From Bremia lactucae (Eukaryota > Oomycota > Peronosporomycetes > Peronosporales > Peronosporaceae), in the NCBI RefSeq assembly GCF_004359215.1, contig NC_090611.1, positions 3,604,104-3,668,103 on the forward strand: a stretch of DNA of 64,000 bases. The letters run 5' to 3'. How positions within the stretch are numbered: position 1 is the stretch's first letter; each line of letters starts with the position of its first letter. Shown here one piece after another: positions 51,283 through 62,276 of the stretch. The notes under the pieces are model-generated. The model saw nothing but the letters and a program-made list of their open reading frames with translations, ran no database searches and was not told the DNA's origin. The translations under genes were made by a program, and so were the position numbers.

Positions 51283-53716
51283 CTTGGTAGCACTAGAAAT
51301 CCTTCCCACGACCCGAATTTCTGAGCGTGTCAGTGAAGATGAGCCTCAATATCGATTGGACTCATTTCCCCCACCTCTCCAAACATTGGGAGGCGAGGTG
51401 CTGCTTCAGGCGCGCTACTTTGGATTGCGACAGGCGAAGCGATCTCTGCAAGAGTATGTGCAAGAGATGCGCTCGCCGTCGGCGTCCACTACTTACCGTA
51501 AGTCCAATTCCGGAGCACATTAAGGTGCCCACGTTAATGAATGGACTACGGCATGGTTCATCGCGACAGGTCCTCCTCAGGAAGGTGGTCAGATGCCACT
51601 CCTATGGAGCTGGGTAAAAATGCGGCAAGCGCGGCCATATTATGGCTCGCTGCTTCGCCAGGGTCCTTGCTGGGGCGAAGACGCCCAGCAAGAGGACTCC
51701 CTTCCCAAAGGGCGATGGCAAGAACCAGCGTGCTAGACGCATGAGTTCTGCATTGTTTATTGATGGGTCGGGAATGCATAAGCGCAGTAGGGGCGGAATG
51801 CTTAATTGACGCGGACTATGAAGCTTCTCATGCAAAGAGAAGTTTACAGTTCTAGGTATGAAGAGTATGTATGACCTCATCCCAGGCATGCCATGGTTGG
51901 TCAAACACCAACCATGGATAGACTGGCGTACACGCACAGTTACGAACTCTACGCAGGACACCGAAAATATGTGCTCCTGCGAGGGACGTATAAAACTGAT
52001 GTCGTGTCGAACACAGTTGAGGGTGCGTTGACGGGATGTCAAATGTCACCAATTCCGTCCCAGCTCGTGGAGACTGGGGTAGTGAAAAGGGCGATGACAA
52101 GTAGTCATGCGTCCGAATGTCCTGCACAGAGGAAAAAGCCTGTGGCAGTAGACAGCGAGCGAGCTGACAGGAAGCCAAGCGTCGCATGAACCGGCACAGT
52201 GCCTAGAGCGTGGTGCGGCTGGACGGGGTGCGTTAGCAAGGACAGCAACAGCACCCGCTTCTCAGTCAAAGGTCGTGGTGACTCGAAGAATGAGTACCCG
52301 ACACATTAGGACGATTAAAGGCACGTCTAAGCGAGTGACCTTTGAATCTGTTCCAATTGAAGAGGACGGCCGTTCGAATGAGGTGATCGAAGCATCATCT
52401 GTTGAGGTGCTCCGGCTAGTACTTAAAAATTGCCGAGGAGATAGTCAAACTCCTGGAGATGTCGTGGGATCTGTTCCTGTCCGAACTAAAGAAAAAAAGG
52501 TCCGTGAAGTAGTCACACCAATTCCAGAAGAGAACTTGGTGGAGTGTTGCTCGTCATCCACCTTGGACGAGAGCGTCCTGGAAACGGACAGAAATAAACG
52601 GTTCGCTTCTCAAGGCTGGGATGCATTGAGAGACAGCCCCTTTCTGAGTTTCTATGGAAACATCGCGATGTGTTCCCAGAAGAAGTGCCGAGCCGCCTAC
52701 CAGCAGATAGGGGCATCGGGTGCGAATCGGCCTCGAATCTGGCACGAAGTGTTGTGTAACCAGGCAATGGCCGGTGCCGAAAGAACAAGTCGATTATATT
52801 GATGAGCTCTTCGACAAGCGAGCCAAGGCGGGACATGTGCGTGAGAGCAATCGCCTCACTACAGCCCGACCTTTTGTGTGCGTAAAGCCACAGGTAGATA
52901 GCGCGTGGTTCATGCTACAATAAGCTAAACACGGCGACCATACCGGCGCAAACGCGAATCCCGCGGAAATATGCTTTGTTGAACTGCATGGGAAAGTTAA
53001 CTATCTTTTCCGGGTTGGATTTAAAGAATGGCTACAATCAGGTACTCATGAGAGAGTCCGATGTGGCCAAATCAGCTGTAAGCACCCCAAACGGTATGCT
53101 TTGGGAGTGGCTTGTGATGCCCCAAGGTTTGCAAAAGCACCAGCGACATTCAACCGAGTGGTGGCTCACGTAATGTGTCAGCACCGTGCCAACGCGCCCC
53201 ATTACTTTGACGATGTATTCGTAAATAGTAGGGCCGAGGACGGGCTGAGCGAAAGAGAGTCGCACAAGCGTCATTTAGATGCTGTGTTGCAGACTCTAGA
53301 GGACGCTCAATTGTACGTCAACTTGCAAAAGTGCGTCATCGGGGTCCCCGAGATACTTGTGCTGGGCTGCATTGTAGGTACACACGGTGTAAGAGCAGAC
53401 CCAGACAAGTATAAATATGTAAAGAAATGACCAGTCTCACGAAATGTGAAGGATTTGCGCCAATTCCTAGGGTTCGCTAATCACTTGCATAAGTATAGCA
53501 AGAATTATGTTGAGCGAACTAAACCATTCTTTGACCTCCTTAAATAGGACGCAGAATGGGTTTGGTTAAAAGAACAAGAAGATGTGCTCACATCGGTGAA
53601 GCAATCTCTTATAGAGGCACCAGTCTTGGCATTGTCAGACGCGGATAAGCTTTAAGCGTCGTGTGTGATGCAAACAATTTTGCAATCGGCAGCGCGCTCA
53701 TGCAAAAGGATGACGC
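51283..53716 (+). mobile_element. Family-1 gypsy interior, copy 3, truncated
   Basis: Gag pieces (51327-51740), a pre-RT linker (52275-52800) and RT (52720-53430, with GMLWEWLV in frame near 53094 and a YFDDVFVNSR box near 53200) follow the truncated LTR in order. The copy breaks off at the start of RNase H at about 53716. At the position where copies 1 and 2 have a TAA, this copy keeps GCAGAATGG (sense). Confidence 0.75.
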
Positions 53717-54829
53717 TTATATCTGAGGAAGGGGCTAGTTTAAGCTATCACCCTTGCTCCTATAGCGAAAGTCGAGACCCTGTTCGTTCTCATATCCAAA
53801 AAGCAGTCGTACCTTGCAAAGGCACTGTCACATATACGAGCCATATTCGTGAATACACGCTTATCCGAGACGAAGCATGGGCATTACATTTGTGAGCTAT
53901 AAGCTTCATTTAGCTTACTTTAGAAAGGAATGATTTACTTTCCTGTTATATTTGTTGAGGGGTAAGCACAGCTTCGACTTGTGCAATGGCGCACTGTCGA
54001 AAGAAAAATTCCAAATGCTGAAATTAATTTTAAGAATACCGGTTTGGTTAGAACGGGTTAAAATTGACCCTTTTCAATTTTTAATTTGTGAAGGCAATCT
54101 CACTTCACTTTAAGTGAAGCAAGGCGGTCAGGAAAATCTTGCTTAAAATTGTACCTGAAAAAGAAAGAAATACTTTAGTTATAATTTAAAGCTAATCACC
54201 GAAATATTAATTTGTCTTGAAGCAGTCACTTAATCGTAAACATTTATTATCAAAAACTAGGGAATTGATAATCCCCTTAAGGTTTTTGGGTTAATCGCCT
54301 CAGTATGATATGGAAGGTTAAGTTATGCATGCAGAGTGCTAACGAGGGTTTGGCTCCTTTTGGTCACAATCAAGTGCATGTGCTCACAATACAAAGAACA
54401 AGAGGACCCAGCTCACGAAGATGCGGGAGTGCAGCAACAGGACCCGCAGGACCAGGAGGACCTAGTTCATAGAATATAATGTTCTTGTGTCATGACTGGC
54501 GTATACAGGGCTCAATTTCCAAAATATAATATTTTTGTGTCATGAACGAACCGTGAAATAGTCGAATAAGAAAGGTCACAAACAAGCGAGCTTGAATCGA
54601 ACTGAACTGAATGATTTCAAATTGAGAATAAAATAGTTGACGTCGAAAGGCAGCGAGCAGCCAGTGCTATCATATTGTCCCCTGCCTACCTCGGAGTGCA
54701 TTACCACTATGCGAGCATAAAAATTAGTCAATCTTGTCAAACTGAGGAATTTTTTTTACCACAACCTGAGGGGAGATGAGCGATCCCCTTGGATTCATCC
54801 TATTCAAAATGAAGCCAGAGTTCATTCGC
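53717..54829. other. Unassigned sequence after copy 3
   Basis: No gene recognised. The motif ATATAATNTTNTTGTGTCATGA occurs twice (about 54474 and 54523), a short direct repeat. The stretch is AT-rich and otherwise featureless. Confidence 0.35.
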
Positions 54830-55328
54830 TGGCACACATCGGTTGGAGAACCGTTGTTGTGGTACATTTACTTTATGGGTAAAATACCCTTTTATCTAAT
54901 TTTAAAATAGTTAGTTACTTAAATCCCATTTATTATGGGTAACAAATGTGGTCGCCGCCAGATATAAATCTGGCGGCCAAAATCTATTTTTAATTAGCTA
55001 GGGTAAGGTTTTTAGATTTAAATAATTCAATATAGTGCAGTTCTCCTTTTGATCTTAAAGCGTTAAGTGCCTTCCTAAGGCTGGCACATTGATCTGTAAG
55101 AGATAGAAGCCTTTCTAAGGTATACCCTCTTGGGCACTAGTTGCCACTTGTTTCTACGAACCCCTGAACCCCTTGAACTAGGATTCCTTAAGCTTTAATA
55201 GCTTGTACGACTCCCTGAGTTGTTAAACCCATTAGTTCAATAGAACTTAGTGACTCTCTGAGTCTGAAAGTCTTCCTCTGACTTTAGGAGCGAGGTAGCT
55301 CCGCTACACTACGGCTGTGGATCCCTGG
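54830..55328 (+). repeat. Family-2 LTR upstream of calmodulin
   Basis: It begins TGGCACACATCGGTTGG and aligns with the truncated LTR at 10648-10879. It continues further, to a CCTGGAAGCA sequence that also follows the putative LTR end at 62340. No pol follows, so it appears solo. Its 3' boundary is approximate. Confidence 0.55.
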
Positions 55329-55720
55329 AAGCATAGAGTGCGAGATTTGCATGTGTTCTGATAATAAATATTTAGGGTTTTTCTTTCTCAAGCAGCTGAG
55401 AAAGTTCAGTGCAGTCGTTTCTATTGCCAGATATTTTAATTTTAACTCGATCTTTTTTTAAGTACGAATCACCGGGCTTTTTGAAGATTCAATTGCCTTG
55501 CTTTCGTCTCTTTTGCACAACCGACACGTGTTTGCTGTAATGGTGTGTACTACACTAGTCTGTACGCACCACAGAGGTCGTTCAGTGGTCGTTCAGTTTT
55601 AATCTTGGTCGTCCATTCTTTTAGAAAACCAAGATAAATGAAAAATGTACGGAGAGGGATGGTGCGGACATAAATTATTGGGTCTTCTCTCTAAGATTCC
55701 CACTTTTAAATTTCCTTTAA

Positions 55721-56197
<477 letters not shown>

Positions 56198-57607
56198 GAT
56201 AGTTACTTGTCGTCATTCTCCAAGCGAAGCGGACTCGGTAGAAGCGCAGGCGCTGTGGTGCTGTAGACGTTTCACGCGATAGTTGCGTAAATAATTTAGA
56301 AACAGCTGGAGGAAACATGCTTCGTAGTGTAAGAGATTGCATTACTGTAGTAGTGAATGGTCGCAAGATCGTTTCTAATCGCGTGATTAAAGAAATGTTT
56401 TTCTCTATAAGAACATCGTTGTCTATGCACGCACGTCTTGTACTATTGTGTGCTATCGTCTTCCACCGACGTTGCGTCGTGTATTTACAGTGAGTGTGGT
56501 ACATGCTATAATTTGCTGTCCTGTTGACAATACACTCACTCACCTCTGGTGGAGGCATACCGCTACACTGTAAATAGCATTAGAAACTCGTTTTTCAGTT
56601 GTTCTTTTAGAAGGAACACGGCCAACATAGATGAAGTCAAAAATTTCTTTTTTCTGACATCATCTTTTTTGATCTCAGAAAGATGGAAATGATCGATTTC
56701 ATTACAAGATTCGTAGTATTGTGAGCTGCGGAAAACCCATATAGTATTGTGAGCTGCGGAAAACCCATATCGAGGGAGCTTGTAAAAATGTCTAGCAGCT
56801 AAGTGTTTCAAGATAATCTCGATCAGCGATTATTTGTGATCAAGCAACGCCGTGACTGCCTGCGTTCTTCATATCGTCGTGATTGCCTATTAAGCCAGGT
56901 GACGATATTGTCAGATCAGGTATCATTGAAAAACATTTTGTTTTAGCATGCCCACCTCCTCTTTAAGACTATAATCAGTAAGATCAAGCGACATTACAAT
57001 TACGCATCAAAGATTTGGACAAAGTACCGCGCGACGTTTCAAAGGTCGTAAGGTTGATAGATATCCCAGCGATTTGTTGCGCTACTGGCTCCACGAATAA
57101 TGCAGCCTTCTCACATGCATTGGCAACCCTCAGGCCATAGGTTGCTCAAGAGCTTTCTCACCATGCTGCAGACATTAAATCTTTTAAAAGACTAAGAACG
57201 GTGTATATACAATACGTTTTTAAAGAGGTTTACAGGGCAATAAGTTAAATCTAAGGTCCCTGTGACCGTGATGCCGTGCTAATTAGAATACATGTCAGGA
57301 ACTACTGTGACGTCCTCCGAGTCCGTTGCATTTCGCTCGCGTCATAACTGTATAAGCTGATCCGTTAGTTTGTGGCTGCATGAAAAAGCGCCATTCAGTT
57401 ACGTAATGTTCTTAGCGGACTGGTGTCGACATCATTGAAATAGAAGAAAAAAGACTCGTCGAACCAGAAGAATAGTGAGCCGTTTCAAACTCGGGAGCAA
57501 ACATTACGACACACTCCAGAACTTCTCGCTGGATCTCACACCGTGCCAAAAGGATCCCATAAAAGTTATTTTGCTCTTCCCTGTGCACTAAACCTCGCAC
57601 CATCTTG
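56198..57607. other. Intergenic between calmodulin and the endosulfine-like gene
   Basis: No gene recognised. It contains a perfect 28-bp tandem duplication at 56714-56769. Minus-strand open frames (56175-56558, 56563-56811) lack recognisable content. Confidence 0.45.
56714..56769. repeat. 28-bp perfect tandem duplication
   Basis: The unit beginning TAGTATTGTGAGCTGCGG occurs twice without mismatch (56714-56741 and 56742-56769). Confidence 0.85.
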
Positions 57608-58857
57608 ATGGATTACCGCCAGTACCAGGCCCCACAACCCGCAATGCTTTCGTCCTCGCGCGGCATGGCTCGGCTCAACGGAAGCAATCGGGCGGCGTGG
57701 AACGCCATGGATCTGGAAATTGGAGCCCAGATGCCACCTGCCAATGCGCGCGGCGCAACGACAGACGGAGGTGCGCTCTCTGCCCGTAATATCTTGCTTC
57801 ATCAGAAACTACGTGAGCGCAAGCGCTACGACTCGGCCGACGACGCAATGAAGAAAGCAGCGGCCAGTCGGTCTCAGACCTCACCACCGTCGACTCAGAC
57901 CCACGTATCGTCGACTCCGACTCCGATGGTTTCACCAATGTCAGGATTCTCACCAATGGGCGGCCAGTCGGCTTTTCTTACTGCAATGCAAGGCGATGGG
58001 TTAAAACGCAATGTGCCCCCAATACGCCTTTGTATGAGGCGCGAGGAGGGCCCGAGGAGGGGCGCAATGCATTGATTCAGCGGAAATTGCAGAGCAAAGT
58101 CTCGTTTGATTCGGCCGATTATCAAATGAGCAAGTCCACTCTTCCCGCGTATGTCAACGACCCTTTATTGGATCTTGAACAAGCCAAGAAGGCGTCGTGT
58201 ACGTCGTCGCCAATCAATGCAAGCAAACTCGAGTCGGTTACAATGAGTCCGAGTCGTGCGAGCAAGTACGGTTCTTTATTGGATGGAAGAAAGAAACCAA
58301 GTCGACGAGATCGCTTGGATCCGCAGTATGAAATTAATCCTGTTCTAGAGGAAAAACTAGGATCAACGTATGGCAAACTCTCGGCAGCACATGTTTTAAT
58401 TCGACGTAAATTAAAGGAACGAAAGCGGTTTGACTCGGCCGACTATGCAATGGAGCAACAAGGTCAGCCTACGGAGGTGCCCGTGGATCTTGTCACTGGA
58501 CCTCTTGTCGTAGCGCCTTATGGATCCTTAAGGGCATCACCTATTGATCATCAAGTGAAGCACATTAAGTTATCCGATAATCCAAGCAAACGGGTGGCAT
58601 CTCCTGCGAAAGAGGTCGTTGTGAATGCTGCTCAAGCAGCGCTAGCGGCACGAGCGGCACGATATGCGAGTTGTCATGGAGCTGAAGGCACAAAGCCAAT
58701 GACGCGCCATTTGTCACAAGCAGCATGTGACCGCTATGGACTGGACAAGTCTTTGGTTTTGTCGGGTGCGGCCATTGGTCGCAATGTAATTTTGCAGCAT
58801 AAGCTTGCCGAGCGAAAGATTTTTGATTCGGCTGATCATTTCAAGAAAACTACATGA
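57608..58857 (+). CDS. Protein with four endosulfine-like FDSADY motifs (apparent frameshift at a C5 run)
   Basis: Two overlapping frames form one product: ATG at 57608 to about 58018, then a shift at CCCCC (58016-58020) into the frame ending at 58857. Together they encode about 416 residues. Four copies of a motif of the form NxLLxxKLxERKxFDSADYxM occur near 57785-57850, 58062-58127, 58387-58452 and 58780-58846, with cores YDSADD, FDSADY, FDSADY and FDSADH. Endosulfine/ARPP19 proteins carry one FDSGDY (FDSADW in plants). Greatwall-type kinases phosphorylate its Ser, which makes the protein an inhibitor of PP2A-B55. All four copies keep the Asp-Ser. Linkers are Ser/Thr/Pro-rich and probably disordered. 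If the homology is right, this would be a multivalent PP2A regulator; this is inference. Confidence 0.7.
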
Positions 58858-59521
58858 GTGGAGGGTGAAGGATTATTGGAGGGCTTGTAAGGGTGCAGCG
58901 ACTGGCTGGGTTTATCAGGCATTGCGTATGGACTCGTGAAAAGGTGGGTGGTTAGTGCTTTTGTAGACGACAGTATTTTGATTAATTACTTCGCTTTTTT
59001 TGAAACGTACAAAATAAAAGAAAATGTGGACATCTGGTATTAGTGCGAGTGTTTGTATGGTAGTTGTTTTAAACGTTTCTGTCGCCAGCGCGACCAGAAA
59101 ATAGATCTGGCAATGTAACGACGAAAATGATTTGTTTTTAAAGTCAATTAACATTTTTTCGATATTGTTATTTCATTTTAGTACAAATGGTAAGCTCCAT
59201 CTTGCGTTTTTGTTTTTTGAAATCGAACTTTGCGTAAACAAACACCACTGGCCCCCGTCCACAGCACAGCGTTAACCGTTAACGCAACAATGCAGTCATT
59301 CGCACTTTCGTGTTTTACGTTGGGTTTGGATTATTATGCTTTGACGTGCAACAGAGCCAGTCATCTTCTACGCGTCAATCCAGGAGCTGACGATTAATGG
59401 ATTTTTCGGTAGCAACCCTAGTCTTTGTAAATTCCAAAAAAATAGTAGGCGAACTGTAACGTATTGTTACATGAAATTGACACTTGAAGGTTGTCGATTA
59501 ATATAGGGAGCCGCTAGCCAG
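58858..59521. other. Intergenic, no gene seen
   Basis: AT-rich 3' flank of the endosulfine-like gene up to the left inverted repeat of the MULE. Nothing else is recognised. Confidence 0.45.
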
Positions 59522-61963
59522 CACTCACCTTCGGCTAACCACCATTCACCCTGGCTTGACAAGCTAAATGCTTTCCGCGAGCGGTTCAAGGAACGGACCG
59601 TAGTCGTTGCACGCTATAAGTTGCATCGCGAACTCACGAGCTCCATCGTGCCGTACAAACTTAACCTTCTTGAAAAACTATGTTCTCCACGTAAAACTGA
59701 AGGTTCCTCGCGCATCAAGCAGCGCGGGGGGTTAACTATTACTTACAAGTACTGGTGAAGATGCCCGCCATTTTTTGGCGTCAAATCACTTTCCATAACA
59801 CTTTAATCTCTTTGCAATGAACAACCTGCAACTTGGAACTCTTGGAGAGCTCGGAGGGCGAGTGTTTGCTACCCTAGAAGAGGCTTGAGCTGCAGTAGAT
59901 TCTCAATTGCAAGACGAGAGTTTGTTTTGACTATCAAGCATACAAGGCGGGTGGGTAACAAAAATATGGTGACGTGAAAGCTGTGGTTCTCTACTGCTCT
60001 TGTGCAGCACAACAACCACAACTAGAGGCAGAAGCAGAACAGCAACAGTGCGTGGCAGTCGGGATGTACCTTTAATTGCACCATACGCCGTAAAATGGCA
60101 CAGAGTAGACAGCGTTTTTTATGACAAGGAACTCAACCATGCACCCTTTGCCGACCCGTCTGTCCACCCGCAAGGACGTGCTCTAACCTCAGCTCAATGC
60201 CAGCAAGTTATTCGGCTTGCTTCAGATGGGCTGCGGCTGACGCGCATGGTCACTACAATGCGCAGGTAAACTATGAGCGTGACCCCTCGCAACGTGTACA
60301 ACTTAATTCAAGCAGAGCGCAACTTCAATTTGGCTGGCCGCTCTCCGCCCCAAGCGCTGCTTGACAACCTTGAGGGGAACGAGGCCGAGGCTCCTTATTT
60401 CACGCGGTTTGGGTGTACGACCATCAAAGGCTCACACACCTGTACATTATCTCACCATCAGCAAAGGAAGTCTACAGCAAGTTCTCAGCGGAAAAAATAT
60501 GGTTGATTGACTCAACTTACAAGACCAACCATTTTGGGCTGCCATTGATGCACGTTGTAGGCGTGACCGCCACACCGCAGACATTCACGTTTGCATACTG
60601 CTTCATTGCAGCAGAGGCAGAAGCGAATGACCTTAGGGCAGTGCAGCTTGTGCCACGTGTTTTGGAGCAGTTTGGGGTTGCCCCATTCACCTTAAACACT
60701 GACCGGGAGTTGGCCTTGATGAACTCGCTTGACAGCGTGTTTCCTGATGCTGACTTCCTTCTTCGCTGGCATATCAGCAAAAAAATAACAACCCGCATTG
60801 ACTGTCACTTGACTTAATGGAGGCTTTTCAGGAGATACTCAAGCAGTGAAACGCTCTTGTGTATTCAAACACAGTGGCATGTTACGAACAGCAGGTTGAG
60901 GCAATGCAAAAAATGTTCCCACGTCATACCATGACCTATCTTGAGACTACATGGCTTGTCAATGAGGAAAGGTTTGTAGCATGTTTTATGCGATGCAAGC
61001 TACACTTTGGCCATACCACCACGTCAAGGGCACAGAGCGCCTCTCGGCATTGAAAAAGCGGATCTCGGTCTCCACAGGTGACCTCTTGAGGGTAAGTTCA
61101 GCCTGCCGTCTTGCCTGTGATGGGCAGTTTGCCACTATCAAACACCAAACTACTATCGAACAATCAATTGCAGACATGCAGTTGGGCCAATTTTGTAGCA
61201 GTTATGGGGAAGATTTCAGTTGCAGGATTGAAGTCAACCTTCCGGTAGTTCACATTGAGACTCATAAATAGCAGGGACGCCTGTCAAGGTTTGTTCTCAT
61301 CAAATCATGCGCATCCTTGCATGCACTAGTTCCGTGCAAGAGCAGCTGCTTAACCAGCAATCCCAATCTCTGCTGAGGATTTCGATGTGCACTGGTGGTT
61401 GGTGCAGCCATTGTCGTGCAGCAACAGCAATAGCAGCAGAACTACAAATTGAAATGCTCTTGGGCACGTTTAGGAAGACTACAACAATGCATCAATCTAC
61501 CGCCAAAGGATGATCCTAGATCATATTGCCATCTTGCCAACAGCCAATGTCATGAATCCTGCTGTGCTACTCGGCTGCGGCCGTTCTGTAGGTTCCTTGG
61601 GGAGGCCGCAATCTGCCACCTCTACCTCCACCTCTACACAAAGGGACCCCCCTTCGCAGTTATGGCATCTGTGAGACCCCAGAGAAGATGTGGAAGGTAC
61701 CGTCAGACTGGTCGCAATGCTCGACGTTGCCGGCAACCTCCCGTACCTCCCGCACCTCCCCACCTGCCGCACCTCCCGCATCTCTCTGATACTGACGAAG
61801 ATAGATAGACAAAAGCTCAAATTAATAATTAATACAAAATGGTATTTGGTAGCGGCATTATTTTATCGTAAATATTTTGTGGTTCCAGCCTATCACAGGC
61901 CTAAAAAATGAGCTTAGGGGTTTCACATAGACAGGGTGAGTGGTGGTTAGCCAAAGGTGAGTG
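59522..61963 (+). mobile_element. MULE-type DNA transposon with 32-bp terminal inverted repeats
   Basis: The left end 59522-59553 (CACTCACCTTCGGCTAACCA and on) is repeated inverted at 61932-61963 with two mismatches in 32. The element is 2442 bp and contains a transposase relic. Target duplications were not found, so the flanks have decayed or the ends are not exact. Confidence 0.8.
60000..61808 (+). pseudogene. MULE transposase, broken
   Basis: The pieces in order are: an N-terminal region (60000-60500, with TPRNVYNLI and EAPYFTRFG), and the transposase core at 60413-60817 (WLIDSTYKTNHFGLPLMHVV, TFTFAYCFIAAEAE, LNTDRELALMNSL, DADFLLRWHI), which holds the expected acidic positions. Then a C-terminal part (TTWLVNEERFVACFM and LHFGHTTTSRAQSA, 60859-61053), and near 61690 a CGRYRQTGRNARRC stretch like a degenerate zinc knuckle. 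At least three frame changes and several stops separate them. Confidence 0.8.
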
Positions 61964-62276
61964 TATTATTTAAAAGGTTGATAATATTTGGAGAATTTTA
62001 CTTTACGTAGTAAATAAAGCCTATGCATTGGTAGATATGGGCCATTATAGCTACTTGCTCCGCGGTCCAGTAAGCGCTGGACGCGCGCACAGAAAGAGAC
62101 AGATAAGACTTTATTACATGTTTTGTATTAGTAGATAATTAAGTTAGTATTAAATAGATAGAAACAGAAAAACTTAAGCATATTAAATACAGGCTACTTT
62201 TCCTCTTTAAAGCAAGTGATTTGAAGAGAGTCTTCCTCTGCATGTACTAGTGTACGTGAATTGACGTGAGGTACCA
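61964..62276. other. AT-rich sequence, possible LTR part of the following element
   Basis: No gene. It precedes the hairpin-rich leader of the family-2 element and may be its LTR, but no second copy is in the window for comparison. Confidence 0.35.

Noticed and set aside
57960..58080. A conventional intron explaining the frame change in the endosulfine-like gene
   Set aside because: The only GT...AG pairs are about 45 bp apart with weak signals, shorter than the 54-77 bp introns seen here. A one-base change in CCCCC is simpler.
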